Assembly (NCBI RefSeq): GCF_902459655.1
Contig: NZ_CABPSB010000018.1
Location: 1-64,000, forward strand
Reading direction: 5' to 3'
Source: Pandoraea anhela
GTDB lineage: Bacteria > Pseudomonadota > Gammaproteobacteria > Burkholderiales > Burkholderiaceae
Length of the DNA: 64,000 nt
In this document: one piece after another, positions 19,628 through 28,311 of the stretch
Layout of the letters: each line of letters begins with the position of its first letter
Numbering within the stretch: position 1 is the first letter of the stretch
The notes under the pieces: model-generated
What the model was told of the DNA's origin: nothing
The model's database searches: none
What the model saw: the letters and a program-made list of their open reading frames with translations, nothing else
Program-made: the position numbers and the translations under genes

Positions 19628-19657
19628 ACGAGGGGTTTGACGAGACGATGACATCGT

Positions 19658-19718
19658 TTCGTATTGGGCGCCTCAACTTCGGGTTGAGAATTTGACGGGG
19701 GGTGGGTAGGAATACATT
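19658..19718 (+). promoter_or_regulatory. PIP/hrpII-box-like promoter
   Basis: TTCGT (19658-19662), exactly 15 bases, TTCGG (19678-19682), exactly 30 bases, then TACATT (19713-19718). This matches the plant-inducible-promoter layout TTCGB-N15-TTCGB-N30-32-YANNNT, and equally the TTCG-N16-TTCG hrpII box bound by HrpB/HrpX-type AraC regulators of type III secretion genes in Ralstonia, Xanthomonas and some Burkholderia. The ATG of the effector-like gene is 22 bases after the -10-like element. The box by itself is expected by chance about twice in this much sequence; the added -10 spacing, orientation and position make the match more convincing. Confidence 0.55.
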
Positions 19719-19739
19719 TTGATTTCCTAAATAAAAATA

Positions 19740-21383
19740 ATGTCAACGATGAAGATCCAGAGCGCCCCCAGTCAGTCTACCGATCTCGCAAATCACCCGG
19801 CCACTTCGACGCCGGCCCCGCTCAAGCCGGAACCGGCGCATTTATCCGCCGAGCCCTGCGCATCCTCACCACCGCTCAAGCCGTTTCGCCCGTCTGTGTC
19901 GGAAGCCGGAGGCCGCAGGCCGCGCGCAGCGCTCCCTGCCCGCCCCACGGCGGCCGCGCTTGCTGCGGACGCATCGGCCTGCGCCCCTTCTGCGCCCCCG
20001 ACGCCCCCGACGTCCCCTGTGGCGCGGGTGGAGACAGCCGACGCGCGTGCCGCGCGACAGGCCGGTGTCCATGCCGTCGTCTCCCAGTACTTCATGCGTC
20101 ACGCCACCGATGGCGAAGACTCCAATCGTGCCGCGCTCGCCGCGCAGATCGACGACCGTGTTGCCGGTCTGGTTGCGATGGGTGAAACAGGGGAGAGCGT
20201 GGCGGCGACGTTCGCCAAAGCGCGTCGGCTCGACATCGTCAGTGCGACAGCGCTGGGCGTCACTTCGGTGCCGTTCGGGATCGCGTCGCGCATGCTCGAC
20301 GCGGTGCCAGGTATCGGTAACGCGGTCGTTGCGGGCATGAACGCCGTGCCGGGTCTCCGGCACGCGTCGGAAACCTTCAAGCCGGGGTCTGCCGCCGGGT
20401 TGGTATCGGGCGTTATCGATCATGTTGGCTCCCAGGCGGCGGGGCCGGCGATGGCGAACACGGAATGGCTGGCGTCGCCCTCGGCGGCGCTCGAAGGTGC
20501 GATGCCCGAGGCCAAAGCCAACGCGGAAGGGGGCATGTTGCGCGCCGTTTGGCAGAACGCCGCCTCGATTCAGGCATTCACGGTACGCAACGTGGTGCGA
20601 GGTGTCGTCGGACCGACGTTGACGGTGTTGGGGCACGTGGCCGCAGCCGCCAAAACCGATTCGTGGCTGGCTGCCGTCGGGTCGCCGATTGCGGGGGCGG
20701 GGTTCAACCTCAGCAACCGGTATTTTGCCGAGAAGGACCATCGTATCGGCCCCGAGTATCTGCTGGGACGCAATGACTGGAAAATCCAGTATCAGGCGCT
20801 CAAGGCCGCGACATGGACCGGGGCGGTTGCAAACGGCACGGGACGCGTGGCGAAGGCCCTCGTCAATACCGTTGACGCGACGCTCAGCGCGCCGAGGACC
20901 CTGCTCTCGGCGCCGAGCCTTGCGATGAACGTGGGCGCGCTGGGCGTGGGGCTGGGGGCCGTGACGATGGCGACGAGTGGGGCAGCCAAGCTGGCGAAGC
21001 GGGCAGGGGCCGGGGCGGCCGGCGTATCGGCGGCCACGCATGCGGCGCGAACCGTGGCGTCGGCGGGCGTGTTTGCATCGTGGACCACCGCTGCCATTGT
21101 GACGCAGCCGGTCGTCGATGCAGCGCGAGGCGCTTCCGCCGCCATTGGCGATCGGGTCCAGAAGGGCGTATCGACGGCGGTGAAAGCGGGCTCGGATACG
21201 GTTGGCAGGAGCGCGCAGGCCATCGGCAGGCAGGCGGAAGCCGGTGCGAACTACGTCGGACCGAGGCTAAGCCTTGCGCGCGACGCGGTCCTGCGGCGAC
21301 GCCCCAATGCGACGCCACAGCCCATGGCAAGCGCGGAGTCGCATGAAATGCCCGTCGTGCCGCGCGGCGACAATGCCGTGTAG
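19740..21383 (+). CDS. Unknown protein, candidate type III-secreted effector or translocator
   Basis: I do not recognise a family for this 547-residue protein. The first 100 residues are low-complexity and rich in Ser, Pro, Ala and Thr with no Sec signal peptide, as in many type III secretion signals. Residues about 110-170 look helical and charged. After that come repeated Ala/Gly/Val-rich amphipathic or weakly hydrophobic stretches (SVPFGIASRMLDAVPGIG, GALGVGLGAVTMATSGAAK), which could insert into membranes. A PIP-box-like promoter lies upstream. The ATG at 19740 or 19749 could be used; no ribosome site is clear. The gene stands alone between a Liv operon and a chemoreceptor, and no secretion apparatus genes are in the window. 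Effector function is inference. Confidence 0.6.
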   Translation: MSTMKIQSAPSQSTDLANHPATSTPAPLKPEPAHLSAEPCASSPPLKPFRPSVSEAGGRRPRAALPARPTAAALAADASACAPSAPPTPPTSPVARVETADARAARQAGVHAVVSQYFMRHATDGEDSNRAALAAQIDDRVAGLVAMGETGESVAATFAKARRLDIVSATALGVTSVPFGIASRMLDAVPGIGNAVVAGMNAVPGLRHASETFKPGSAAGLVSGVIDHVGSQAAGPAMANTEWLASPSAALEGAMPEAKANAEGGMLRAVWQNAASIQAFTVRNVVRGVVGPTLTVLGHVAAAAKTDSWLAAVGSPIAGAGFNLSNRYFAEKDHRIGPEYLLGRNDWKIQYQALKAATWTGAVANGTGRVAKALVNTVDATLSAPRTLLSAPSLAMNVGALGVGLGAVTMATSGAAKLAKRAGAGAAGVSAATHAARTVASAGVFASWTTAAIVTQPVVDAARGASAAIGDRVQKGVSTAVKAGSDTVGRSAQAIGRQAEAGANYVGPRLSLARDAVLRRRPNATPQPMASAESHEMPVVPRGDNAV

Positions 21384-21576
21384 CCGTAGCGGTCGGCAGA
21401 CGCCGCCATAACGTCTGCTCGTCTGCCCGTCCGGCCTGCGCCGGCCTTCGTCGGCCTTCGTCGCCCCGGGTCGTCCGGCGTTGGGAATAAACCCCGATCC
21501 TCAAGTGTTTCACGGGCAGTCGCCGCAAGTGCGATCTCAATGGACTGTACCGGAAACACTGATCGGGGGTAACGAA

Positions 21577-23130
21577 ATGACTATCGTACGGCGTCTCGTC
21601 ATCACGCTGGGCGTGGCTTTGTTCGCGCTGGCGTTCGTCGGCGGCTACGGCTTGCTGCAACTGAAACGCTCCTTTACCCGTATCGAGGGACTGGAGACGC
21701 AGACCATTCCCGGCCTGCAATCGATCTCCATGGCGCTCGGCGACGTCGGCGACATGCGGCTGAACCTTTACCGGTATGTGGTGGACGGCGTGGACGACGC
21801 CAGCCGCACGTCGATGGCGCAGATCATCGCGGACGCCGACCGTCGATACGATCAACATCTCGATGAATATCGTTCACACGGTTTCATCGACGCCGCCGAT
21901 CGCCAGTTGCTCGATGCCGACGTTGCCAACATCGCCGCCTATCGCCAGGCGCGCCTGACGTTCTTCGAGCGCATGCGCGCCGGCGAGCGCGACGCTGCGC
22001 TCGACATGCTGCACGACGGCGGTGCGGTCCACACGGCCGCCGACAACCTGAACCGAGGCCTGCACAAGCACCTCGCCTACGACGTCGAGCACGGGCAGAC
22101 GGTGCGCGCCGAGAATGCACGTGCCTACCGCCTGGCGACCGGTGTCATGGCCGCGATCATTCTGGCCGCACTGGTGCTGACGGGCGCGCTGGGCGCTCGT
22201 CTGTATCAACTGATCCGGGACGGCTTGCAGCGTCTTCAGCACACCTTGCAGTACATGAGCGAATCGCTCGATCTGTCGCAACCGGCGAGCATCGCCCGCA
22301 TGGACGAAATCGGCCTGACCGCCGTGGCCCTGAACCGGTTGCTCGAACGGATTTCGGTCGTCATCACGGAAGTGCGCACGTCGAGCGACGCCGTGAGCGT
22401 GGCGTCGCAGCAAATCGCAGCAGGCAACATCGATCTGTCGTCGCGCACGGAGCAACAGGCGGCGTCGCTGCAACATACGGCGGCGAGCCTCGGTGAGATT
22501 ACGCAGACGGCGCAGCGCAACGCCGACAGCGCCAATCGGGCCAATACGCTCGCCATCGACACCTCGCGGATTTCCGAAGAGGGCCATCGGGTCGTCAGCC
22601 GCATGGTCGAGACGATGAGCGATATTTCGTCGAGCGCGTCGCGCATCGCGGAGATCACCAACCTCATCGAGGGCATCGCCTTTCAAACGAACATTCTCGC
22701 CCTGAATGCCGCCGTCGAAGCGGCGCGAGCCGGTGAACAGGGACGAGGCTTCGCGGTCGTGGCCGCCGAGGTGCGCAACCTTGCGCAGCGCTCCTCGAGT
22801 GCTGCCAGAGAAATTAAGGGATTGATCGAACAATCGGTCGTCACCGTGCAGGCGGGATCTGCGCAGGCCGAGGAAGTCGGGCGGGTGACGGCGTCGGTGC
22901 AGCAGGCCGTGAAGCGCGTGATGAGCATCGTGGGCGAGATCGCCACGGCGTCGGACGATCAGGGGCATCGCATCGAGCAGATCCATCAGGCTATCGGTCA
23001 GATCGACGAAGTCACGCAGCAGAACGCCGCGCTGGTCGAGGAGGCGGCCGCCGCGTCGCAGTCGCTCGACGAGCAGGCCACGCGCATGCGGGAAACGGTG
23101 GCCGTGTTCACCGTGGCGGCGGCTGCCTGA
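21577..23130 (+). CDS. Methyl-accepting chemotaxis protein
   Basis: The transmembrane chemoreceptor has 517 residues. A first membrane segment ([21 protein letters not shown]) is followed by a four-helix-bundle-type periplasmic domain (about 30-185), a second membrane segment ([20 protein letters not shown]), HAMP, and a cytoplasmic signalling domain with the highly conserved tip [30 protein letters not shown]-like region. Adaptor and kinase contacts are expected there. ATG at 21577 follows GGGGG at a good distance. It has no C-terminal NWETF-type pentapeptide, so it would need other receptors for efficient methylation. The ligand is unknown. Convergent with the LysR gene, 30 bases apart. Confidence 0.92.
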   Translation: MTIVRRLVITLGVALFALAFVGGYGLLQLKRSFTRIEGLETQTIPGLQSISMALGDVGDMRLNLYRYVVDGVDDASRTSMAQIIADADRRYDQHLDEYRSHGFIDAADRQLLDADVANIAAYRQARLTFFERMRAGERDAALDMLHDGGAVHTAADNLNRGLHKHLAYDVEHGQTVRAENARAYRLATGVMAAIILAALVLTGALGARLYQLIRDGLQRLQHTLQYMSESLDLSQPASIARMDEIGLTAVALNRLLERISVVITEVRTSSDAVSVASQQIAAGNIDLSSRTEQQAASLQHTAASLGEITQTAQRNADSANRANTLAIDTSRISEEGHRVVSRMVETMSDISSSASRIAEITNLIEGIAFQTNILALNAAVEAARAGEQGRGFAVVAAEVRNLAQRSSSAAREIKGLIEQSVVTVQAGSAQAEEVGRVTASVQQAVKRVMSIVGEIATASDDQGHRIEQIHQAIGQIDEVTQQNAALVEEAAAASQSLDEQATRMRETVAVFTVAAAA

Positions 23131-23160
23131 CCGGCGCCGCTATCCGCGCGCACGGTTAGG

Positions 23161-24045
23161 TCAGCGCACGCGCAATCCCCACAGGGCGTCGAGCACATGA
23201 CGGGTGGCGCGTTCGAGCGTGCCCGTCGCGTGCGCGATGCCCAGTTCCCGCCACAGCGCAGGGCGTAACGGATGCATGGCGATGCGCGCGTCGGTATGGG
23301 GGGTGGTGGCCTCGTGCGGCAGCAGAGCGGCGCCGTAGCCTGCCGCAACCAGACTCTTGATCGCGTCGTTGTAGTTGAGTTCGATGCGCGGTGTCGGGTG
23401 ATGGCCTGCGGCGGCGAACCACTCGGTGGTTTGCCGCGATAACCGCGTGGTGCTGTCGTTCAGGATGAGGGGTTGCGTGGCCAGCCAGTCCGGTGTCACG
23501 TGTTTCGGGCCTGGCCAATGCGCCGGCACAAACGCCATGACGGGATCGCGACGCCATGGCTTGAGCGTGAGCCCTCTGACCTGCGACTGCGGCAGCGCGA
23601 CCAGTCCCAGATCCAGCGCACCACGATGCAGGCGGCTGAGCGTCTCCTGAGACGTGAGAACCGCGACCTGGACGTCGATATCCGGATGCGCCAGACGCAG
23701 CGCTTCGAGCGCTTGCGGGAGCAGGTGAGCGATGGCTCCGGTGGAGGCGCCGATCCGCACACGTCCGGCCAGCCCCTGCGCATGACGCCGGATGTCCTCC
23801 AGCGTGCGCTCCGCGTCGGCCAGCAAATGCCGCGCGCGCTCGATCAGTGCTTCGCCCACCGAGGTCGGTCTGACGTGCCCGCGCTTACGCGAGAGCAACT
23901 GTGCGCCGACGCGAGCCTCCAGATCCGAAATATGCAGACTGACCGTGGGCGGCGAGAGATGCAACGCCTGTGCGGCGTCGGCGAACGAACCGCTGTCGGC
24001 AACGGCGACAAGCGTCTTCAACCGGTCGAGACTGATTTCTCTCAT
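23161..24045 (-). CDS. LysR-family regulator divergent from argC
   Basis: The 294-residue LysR-type protein has an N-terminal winged helix (SLDRLKTLVAVADSGSFADAAQALHLSPPTVSLHISDLEARVG) and a C-terminal two-lobed ligand domain starting VRIGASTGAIAHLLPQAL. It is divergently transcribed from argC across 124 bases that hold a perfect palindrome with LysR geometry. Control of argC, and self-control, is the obvious inference. The co-inducer cannot be read from sequence. Confidence 0.9.
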   Translation of the reverse strand: MREISLDRLKTLVAVADSGSFADAAQALHLSPPTVSLHISDLEARVGAQLLSRKRGHVRPTSVGEALIERARHLLADAERTLEDIRRHAQGLAGRVRIGASTGAIAHLLPQALEALRLAHPDIDVQVAVLTSQETLSRLHRGALDLGLVALPQSQVRGLTLKPWRRDPVMAFVPAHWPGPKHVTPDWLATQPLILNDSTTRLSRQTTEWFAAAGHHPTPRIELNYNDAIKSLVAAGYGAALLPHEATTPHTDARIAMHPLRPALWRELGIAHATGTLERATRHVLDALWGLRVR

Positions 24046-24070
24046 GGTGTCGTCTTGATTCAGAAAAATG

Positions 24071-24092
24071 GAATTTCAGATTCATGAAATTC
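24071..24092. promoter_or_regulatory. Perfect palindrome, probable LysR operator between lysR and argC
   Basis: GAATTTCA (24071-24078), six bases, TGAAATTC (24085-24092) is a perfect 8-bp inverted repeat containing the LysR-type T-N11-A core. It lies 26 bases before the LysR start and about 80 before argC, in an AT-rich divergent promoter. Which gene it controls is inferred from position. Confidence 0.65.
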
Positions 24093-24169
24093 AACTTTTT
24101 TTATTTTACGCGAGGCGCGAACATGGTGGCTCGACACGGTTCACGAACGAGGGATGGGGGTAATCGCAA

Positions 24170-25096
24170 ATGGCTTCTCCGCTGATTTTCATCGATGGCG
24201 ATCAGGGCACCACCGGCTTGCAGATTCACGAAAGGCTGCGCGGTCGCACCGACATTGCGCTGATCACGCTGCCGGACGCGCATCGCAAGGACCCGCAGCG
24301 TCGCGCAGAGGCCATCAACGATTGCGATATCGCGATTCTGTGCCTGCCGGATGCCGCCGCGCACGAGGCCGCCGAATCCATCGTCAATCCGCGCGTGCGG
24401 GTCATCGATGCGAGTTCCGCGCATCGCATGCACGCGGCATGGGTCTACGGCTTTCCCGAAATGATGAAAGGGCAGGCGGCGCGCGTGGCGAGCGCGAGTC
24501 GCGTCTCCAACCCCGGTTGTTATCCGACGGCCGCGATCGGGCTGCTGCGGCCGTTGCTCGATGCGGGGCTGGTGCCGCGCGACTATCCGGTCGGCGTCAA
24601 CGCCGTGTCGGGGTATTCCGGTGGCGGGCGCGCCGGTGTCGAGGCGCACGAAGGGCCGCATGCATCGGGCCGGTCATCGCATCGCGTGTACGGACTGGAA
24701 CTCGCGCACAAGCACACCCCGGAAATCGAGAAGCACGCGGGTCTGGTGTTCCGGCCGATGTTCGTGCCCTCGTACGGTTCGTACCGCCAGGGGATCGTGC
24801 TGACGATTCCGCTCGAGACGCGGTTGCTGGCATCGGGCGTGGACGGCGAGACGCTGCATCGTTGCCTGTCGGCTCACTACGCCGATGAAAAATATGTGCA
24901 GGTGATGCCGATGCAAGCGCCTGGCGTTGTGAAACAACTCGATCCGGAAACGCTGAACGGCACCAACCTGATGCAGTTGAGCGTGTTCTCGCACAAGGAA
25001 AACGGCCAGATTTTGCTGGCGGCCGTGCTCGACAACCTCGGTAAGGGGGCGTCCGGCGCGGCGGTTCAGAATCTGGAATTGATGCTCGCGCAGTAA
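24170..25096 (+). CDS. argC: N-acetyl-gamma-glutamyl-phosphate reductase, type 2
   Basis: The 308-residue enzyme catalyses the NADPH-dependent reduction of N-acetylglutamyl phosphate to the semialdehyde in arginine/ornithine biosynthesis. The N-terminal [17 protein letters not shown] nucleotide-binding loop, the catalytic Cys117 in SNPGCYPT, and the C-terminal [27 protein letters not shown] motif identify the shorter type 2 ArgC. No other arg gene is adjacent. Expression is probably influenced by the divergent LysR protein. Confidence 0.93.
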   Translation: MASPLIFIDGDQGTTGLQIHERLRGRTDIALITLPDAHRKDPQRRAEAINDCDIAILCLPDAAAHEAAESIVNPRVRVIDASSAHRMHAAWVYGFPEMMKGQAARVASASRVSNPGCYPTAAIGLLRPLLDAGLVPRDYPVGVNAVSGYSGGGRAGVEAHEGPHASGRSSHRVYGLELAHKHTPEIEKHAGLVFRPMFVPSYGSYRQGIVLTIPLETRLLASGVDGETLHRCLSAHYADEKYVQVMPMQAPGVVKQLDPETLNGTNLMQLSVFSHKENGQILLAAVLDNLGKGASGAAVQNLELMLAQ

Positions 25097-25207
25097 GCCT
25101 TCGGCGCGGCCGGGCGCCATCGTGTGTCTGGCCGATGCCGTTTAGTGTTCGTGTTCATGCGAATGCGGTATCGTGGTGACTCCCGCCATTTGTTGTTGAA
25201 GTCCTCG

Positions 25208-25666
25208 ATGATTCCGCGTCACTCCGATCCAGCGTTTTTTCAACTCCTGGCGCGTAGCCATGCCCGACTGCTTGGCCGCCCGCTTGTCCCTGACGATGTC
25301 CCTGCCGGTCAGGCCGCCGAATGGCTTTATGAAAGCGCCCCGTTCGCGGTGCTCGCGCACAACACGGCGACCGATCCGGTATTCATGTACGGTAATAAGG
25401 CCGCGCAGCGCCGTTTCGGTTACGACTGGGACGAGATCACGGCGTTGCCGTCGCGCCTGTCCGCCGAAGCCCCCAATCGCGAAGAACGCCAGCAGTTTCT
25501 CGAACGTGTGCAGCGTCTGGGCTACGAGTCGGGTTACAAGGGCGTACGCATCACCAAGACCGGTGAGCGATTCATGATCGAAGAAGCCACGCTCTGGCAA
25601 TTGATCGATGACGACGGCAAGCTTCACGGGCAGGCCGTCGTCATTCCCCGTACCAGCGATCTCTGA
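25208..25666 (+). CDS. MEKHLA-domain protein
   Basis: This 152-residue cytoplasmic protein consists of a single MEKHLA domain, a PAS-like sensory fold. Seen: FFQLLARSHARLLGRPLV, EWLYESAPFAVLAHNTATDPVFMYGNKAAQRRFGY, then ITALPSRLSAEAPNREERQ and a C-terminal beta segment. Many such short proteins have no known function. ATG at 25208 is chosen by domain limits; earlier in-frame starts at 25124 and 25157 are possible and no ribosome site settles it. It faces the oxidoreductase gene tail to tail with five bases between. Confidence 0.8.
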   Translation: MIPRHSDPAFFQLLARSHARLLGRPLVPDDVPAGQAAEWLYESAPFAVLAHNTATDPVFMYGNKAAQRRFGYDWDEITALPSRLSAEAPNREERQQFLERVQRLGYESGYKGVRITKTGERFMIEEATLWQLIDDDGKLHGQAVVIPRTSDL

Positions 25667-25671
25667 TCGGT

Positions 25672-26640
25672 TCAGGGCGTGATCATGACGCGCCCGAATG
25701 CCTGACGCGACTGCACGTAGGCGTGCGCGATCTGCGCCTGATCGAGCGGGAAAGCCCGGTCGAGCACAACCTTGAGTTCGCCCGAAGCTACGCGGTGCAG
25801 CAGCGAGTCGACGACCGCGTGCACGCGGTCGTGCTCACGATCGAGCCGCGTGGGGAAGTACACGCCATGCACGCTCTGATTGCCGCACCAGAGGCTGACC
25901 GGATCCAGCCGGGTCGTGTCGCGCCCCGAGACGCCCACCGTCACGATGCGACCGCCGTAAGCCAGTGCATCCACGCCGCGCACGAGCGTGCTGCCTGCAA
26001 TGCTATCGACGATGAGGTCGACGCCCCGCCCCCCGGTGAGCGTTTTGACGCGCGCAACGAAGTCGTCGCTGGCGTAATTGATGCCGGCGGTCATGCCGAA
26101 GGACGTCAGGCGCGAGAGTCGTTTTTCGCTGGAGGCCGTCGCGTAGACGGTTGCCCCGGCGGCGCTCGCCAACTGGATCGCCGCGAGGCCCAGCGCACCC
26201 GCGCCCGCATGTACCAACACTGTCTGACCGGCCTGAATTTGGCCGGTGTGGAACAGGCATTCGTGTGCGGTGCCCCAGGCAACGGGCGCCGCCGCCGCCT
26301 GCATCAGATCCAGCGAATCGGGCACGATCCATGTGTCCGCTGCGGGCGCGGCTACGCGCTCGGCGTGCGAGCCCCACGCCAGCACGGCGACGACGCGCTG
26401 CCCGACCTGCCGGTCACTCACCTGTGCGCCGACCTCTCTGACGACGCCCGCACATTGATAGCCGACGATATGCGGCACACGTGCCAGCGGACGAATCTCA
26501 CGGTTGATGAGGTCGCCGCCTTCGAGCGAGATGGCCTGAATGTCGATGACGACGTCGTGAGGACCGCATACCGGATCATCGACGGATTCGAAGCGGAAGA
26601 CCTCAGGTCCTCCGTTCACGTAATACACAGCTGCTTTCAT
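25672..26640 (-). CDS. Zinc-independent MDR oxidoreductase (quinone oxidoreductase-like)
   Basis: The 322-residue medium-chain dehydrogenase/reductase has an N-terminal GroES-like domain (MKAAVYYVNGGPEVFRFESV) and a C-terminal Rossmann domain with VLVHAGAGALGLAAIQLA as the NADPH-binding loop. The Cys/His zinc ligands of alcohol dehydrogenases are absent, which places it with quinone oxidoreductase/enoyl reductase-like members. It is the last gene of the set behind the MarR regulator and follows the second NTF2-like gene by 24 bases. Reduction of a reactive carbonyl or quinone is likely; the substrate is unknown. Confidence 0.85.
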   Translation of the reverse strand: MKAAVYYVNGGPEVFRFESVDDPVCGPHDVVIDIQAISLEGGDLINREIRPLARVPHIVGYQCAGVVREVGAQVSDRQVGQRVVAVLAWGSHAERVAAPAADTWIVPDSLDLMQAAAAPVAWGTAHECLFHTGQIQAGQTVLVHAGAGALGLAAIQLASAAGATVYATASSEKRLSRLTSFGMTAGINYASDDFVARVKTLTGGRGVDLIVDSIAGSTLVRGVDALAYGGRIVTVGVSGRDTTRLDPVSLWCGNQSVHGVYFPTRLDREHDRVHAVVDSLLHRVASGELKVVLDRAFPLDQAQIAHAYVQSRQAFGRVMITP

Positions 26641-26664
26641 TTCGGTGTCTCTCCTGGAACGGAA

Positions 26665-27159
26665 TCACTGCGCCGCAATCGGCACGATCGCACCGATACG
26701 CCAGCCATCGGGCGTGCGCACGGCGACTTCGTAGACGAGGTAGGGCGCGGTGCGGGCGTCGGCATCGGTATGGCCCAGCGTGATTTGCGTAGGGGCATAC
26801 AACTGGGCGACATCGGGGGTGAGCGCCACGATGCGCAACTGCGCCATGTCGGGCGCGAATTTCCATACGCCCTTGAACGTCTCGCGGAAATGCTCGACCA
26901 GCGCCGCTTTGCCCCAGTAGCGGTAGGCGCGTGCGACGAAGACGACGGGGTCGGTCCCGTCGGCCGACGCGTCTGCGAGCACCGACGCGAACGCGGCGAG
27001 GTCGTGGGCCGTGGCCGCGCTGGCCTGTTTCGCGAAAAGGGCGGCGATCTGTTCACGGTCGCTGTCGCTGAAATTCGTCGCGGCGCGGCCCGGCAGGGGG
27101 AGAACGGCCATTGCGCATGCGAGCGCAATGGCCAATGTCGTGACGGCTTGCCTGAACAT
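26665..27159 (-). CDS. Secreted NTF2-like (SnoaL/SgcJ-type) protein, copy 2
   Basis: The 164-residue protein has a signal peptide (hydrophobic segment ending LPGRAA) and a cone-shaped NTF2-like fold of about 130 residues. Landmarks are DREQIAALFAKQASAATAHDLAAFASVLAD, FVARAYRYWGKAALVEHFRETFKGVWK and a C-terminal VRTPDGWRIGAIVPIAAQ. It is clearly a paralogue of the next gene upstream (same order of WGK, HFRE, IYAPTQ/LYAPTQ, RTP.GW motifs). The two start 12 bases apart, end to start, in one operon. Role unknown; such folds can be small-molecule binding proteins or enzymes. Confidence 0.8.
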   Translation of the reverse strand: MFRQAVTTLAIALACAMAVLPLPGRAATNFSDSDREQIAALFAKQASAATAHDLAAFASVLADASADGTDPVVFVARAYRYWGKAALVEHFRETFKGVWKFAPDMAQLRIVALTPDVAQLYAPTQITLGHTDADARTAPYLVYEVAVRTPDGWRIGAIVPIAAQ

Positions 27160-27170
27160 CGCGGCACTCC

Positions 27171-27662
27171 TTATTGCGCCGGAACGGGCAGAATCGCCGT
27201 GAACTTCCAGCCCTGAGGCGTGCGCACGGCAAATTGGTTGATGAGGAACGGCGCGGTGACGGCGGGCTTGCCCGGCGCGCCGAGCGTCACTTGTGTCGGT
27301 GCATAGATTTGCGCCGTGTCGTCACTGAGCGGGATCACCCGAATCTGGCGCTCGTCCGGCGCCAGATGCCACGTGCCCGCGAAGGCTTCGCGAAAGTGCT
27401 GCATCACGGCGTCTTTGCCCCAGAAGCGATAGGCCCGCGCCACGAACGACACGGGGGAAGGGCGTTGCGCATCGCCGTCGGCCAGCACGGTGTCGAGCGC
27501 TGCAATGTCGTGTGCGTTCTCCGCCGCGACCTGCGTGAGAAACAGCGAACGCACGCGTTGCTCATCGTCGGACGACCAGGTGGCGGCGAACGATGCGCCG
27601 GCATGCATCATGGCAAACGCCAGGATCGGGAACCGCGTGCGACTAAGAAGGGAATGCCGCAT
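27171..27662 (-). CDS. Secreted NTF2-like (SnoaL/SgcJ-type) protein, copy 1
   Basis: The 163-residue protein has an N-terminal signal (PILAFAMMHAGASFAA) followed by an NTF2-like domain: DDEQRVRSLFLTQVAAENAHD, FVARAYRFWGKDAVMQHFREAF, IYAPTQVTLG, VRTPQGWKFTAILPVPAQ. ATG at 27662 follows AAGGAT at a good distance and fits the signal peptide; the longer frame upstream crosses the operator. It is the first gene after marR and carries a copy of the marR-promoter 13-mer right before it. Both paralogues are exported, so the substrate or ligand is probably periplasmic. Confidence 0.8.
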   Translation of the reverse strand: MRHSLLSRTRFPILAFAMMHAGASFAATWSSDDEQRVRSLFLTQVAAENAHDIAALDTVLADGDAQRPSPVSFVARAYRFWGKDAVMQHFREAFAGTWHLAPDERQIRVIPLSDDTAQIYAPTQVTLGAPGKPAVTAPFLINQFAVRTPQGWKFTAILPVPAQ

Positions 27663-27670
27663 AAATATCC

Positions 27671-27686
27671 TTATATGCCCGTATAT
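27671..27686. promoter_or_regulatory. Probable MarR operator before the NTF2-like genes
   Basis: ATATGCCCGTATA (27673-27685) is identical to the 13-mer at 28241-28253 in front of the marR gene, and lies within the near-palindrome TATATGCCCGTATA. It is 10 bases before the NTF2-like start codon, so a bound repressor would block transcription or initiation. The regulator is assigned by proximity. Confidence 0.6.
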
Positions 27687-27732
27687 GGAAAATAAAACGC
27701 GGACTGGGCGGCCCGCGTGACCGGTGAGTCGG

Positions 27733-28194
27733 TTATCGACGCTCGGCGGCGCCGGTGTCCTGGAGATCCAACGCGGCGATACGCGCCATGATGCGGCGCA
27801 TGGCAAGTGCGTCTTCCTTGCCGAAGCGGGCTTCGAACTGCTGCTGCGCACGACTCCAGGCGAGTTTGCCTTCGGCTTCGAGCGCTACGCCTTCGTTCGT
27901 CAGCGTGACTTCGCGCTCGCGCCGATCGCGTTGGCCCACGCGGATCGCGATGAGTCCGTCGCGTTCGAGGGGGCGCAGATTGTGGCCCATCGTCGCGCGG
28001 TCCATGACAAGCGCGTCGGCCAGATCCGCGATGGTCGACGGCCCACGGGCCACCAGCAGCTTCAGGATGGCGTATTGCGTGCCGCGCAACCCGGTTTCGG
28101 CGAGACAGGCATCGTAAAAGCGCGTCACATGCCGTGCCGCCTTGCGCAGGGCGGTGTTGTTGCAGACGAGGGGGGCCGGGGGCGAAGCGTTCAT
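27733..28194 (-). CDS. MarR-family transcriptional regulator
   Basis: The 153-residue winged-helix repressor has the MarR pattern: helix 1-2 CNNTALRKAARHVTRFYDACL, recognition region STIADLADALVMDRATMGHNLRPLERDGLI and the beta wing VGQRDRREREVTLTNEG. Cys11 near the N-terminus could sense oxidants, but that is speculative. The NTF2-like and oxidoreductase genes follow on the same strand. The same 13-mer before this gene and before the next one suggests self-control and control of the downstream set. Confidence 0.88.
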   Translation of the reverse strand: MNASPPAPLVCNNTALRKAARHVTRFYDACLAETGLRGTQYAILKLLVARGPSTIADLADALVMDRATMGHNLRPLERDGLIAIRVGQRDRREREVTLTNEGVALEAEGKLAWSRAQQQFEARFGKEDALAMRRIMARIAALDLQDTGAAERR

Positions 28195-28236
28195 ACCGAT
28201 GCTCGATGCTCAGGTGAGACGATGTCCGGATTATGT

Positions 28237-28253
28237 GGGCATATGCCCGTATA
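28237..28253. promoter_or_regulatory. Probable autoregulatory MarR operator
   Basis: GGGCATATGCCC (28237-28248) is a perfect 12-bp palindrome and runs into GTATA, giving the 13-mer ATATGCCCGTATA shared with the site at 27673. It lies 43 bases upstream of the marR start codon. Confidence 0.6.
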
Positions 28254-28311
28254 AGTCAAACGACACAAAATCATCGTGGCGCGCGGGAGCCGTTTTGCGC
28301 CGACGGAGGAT

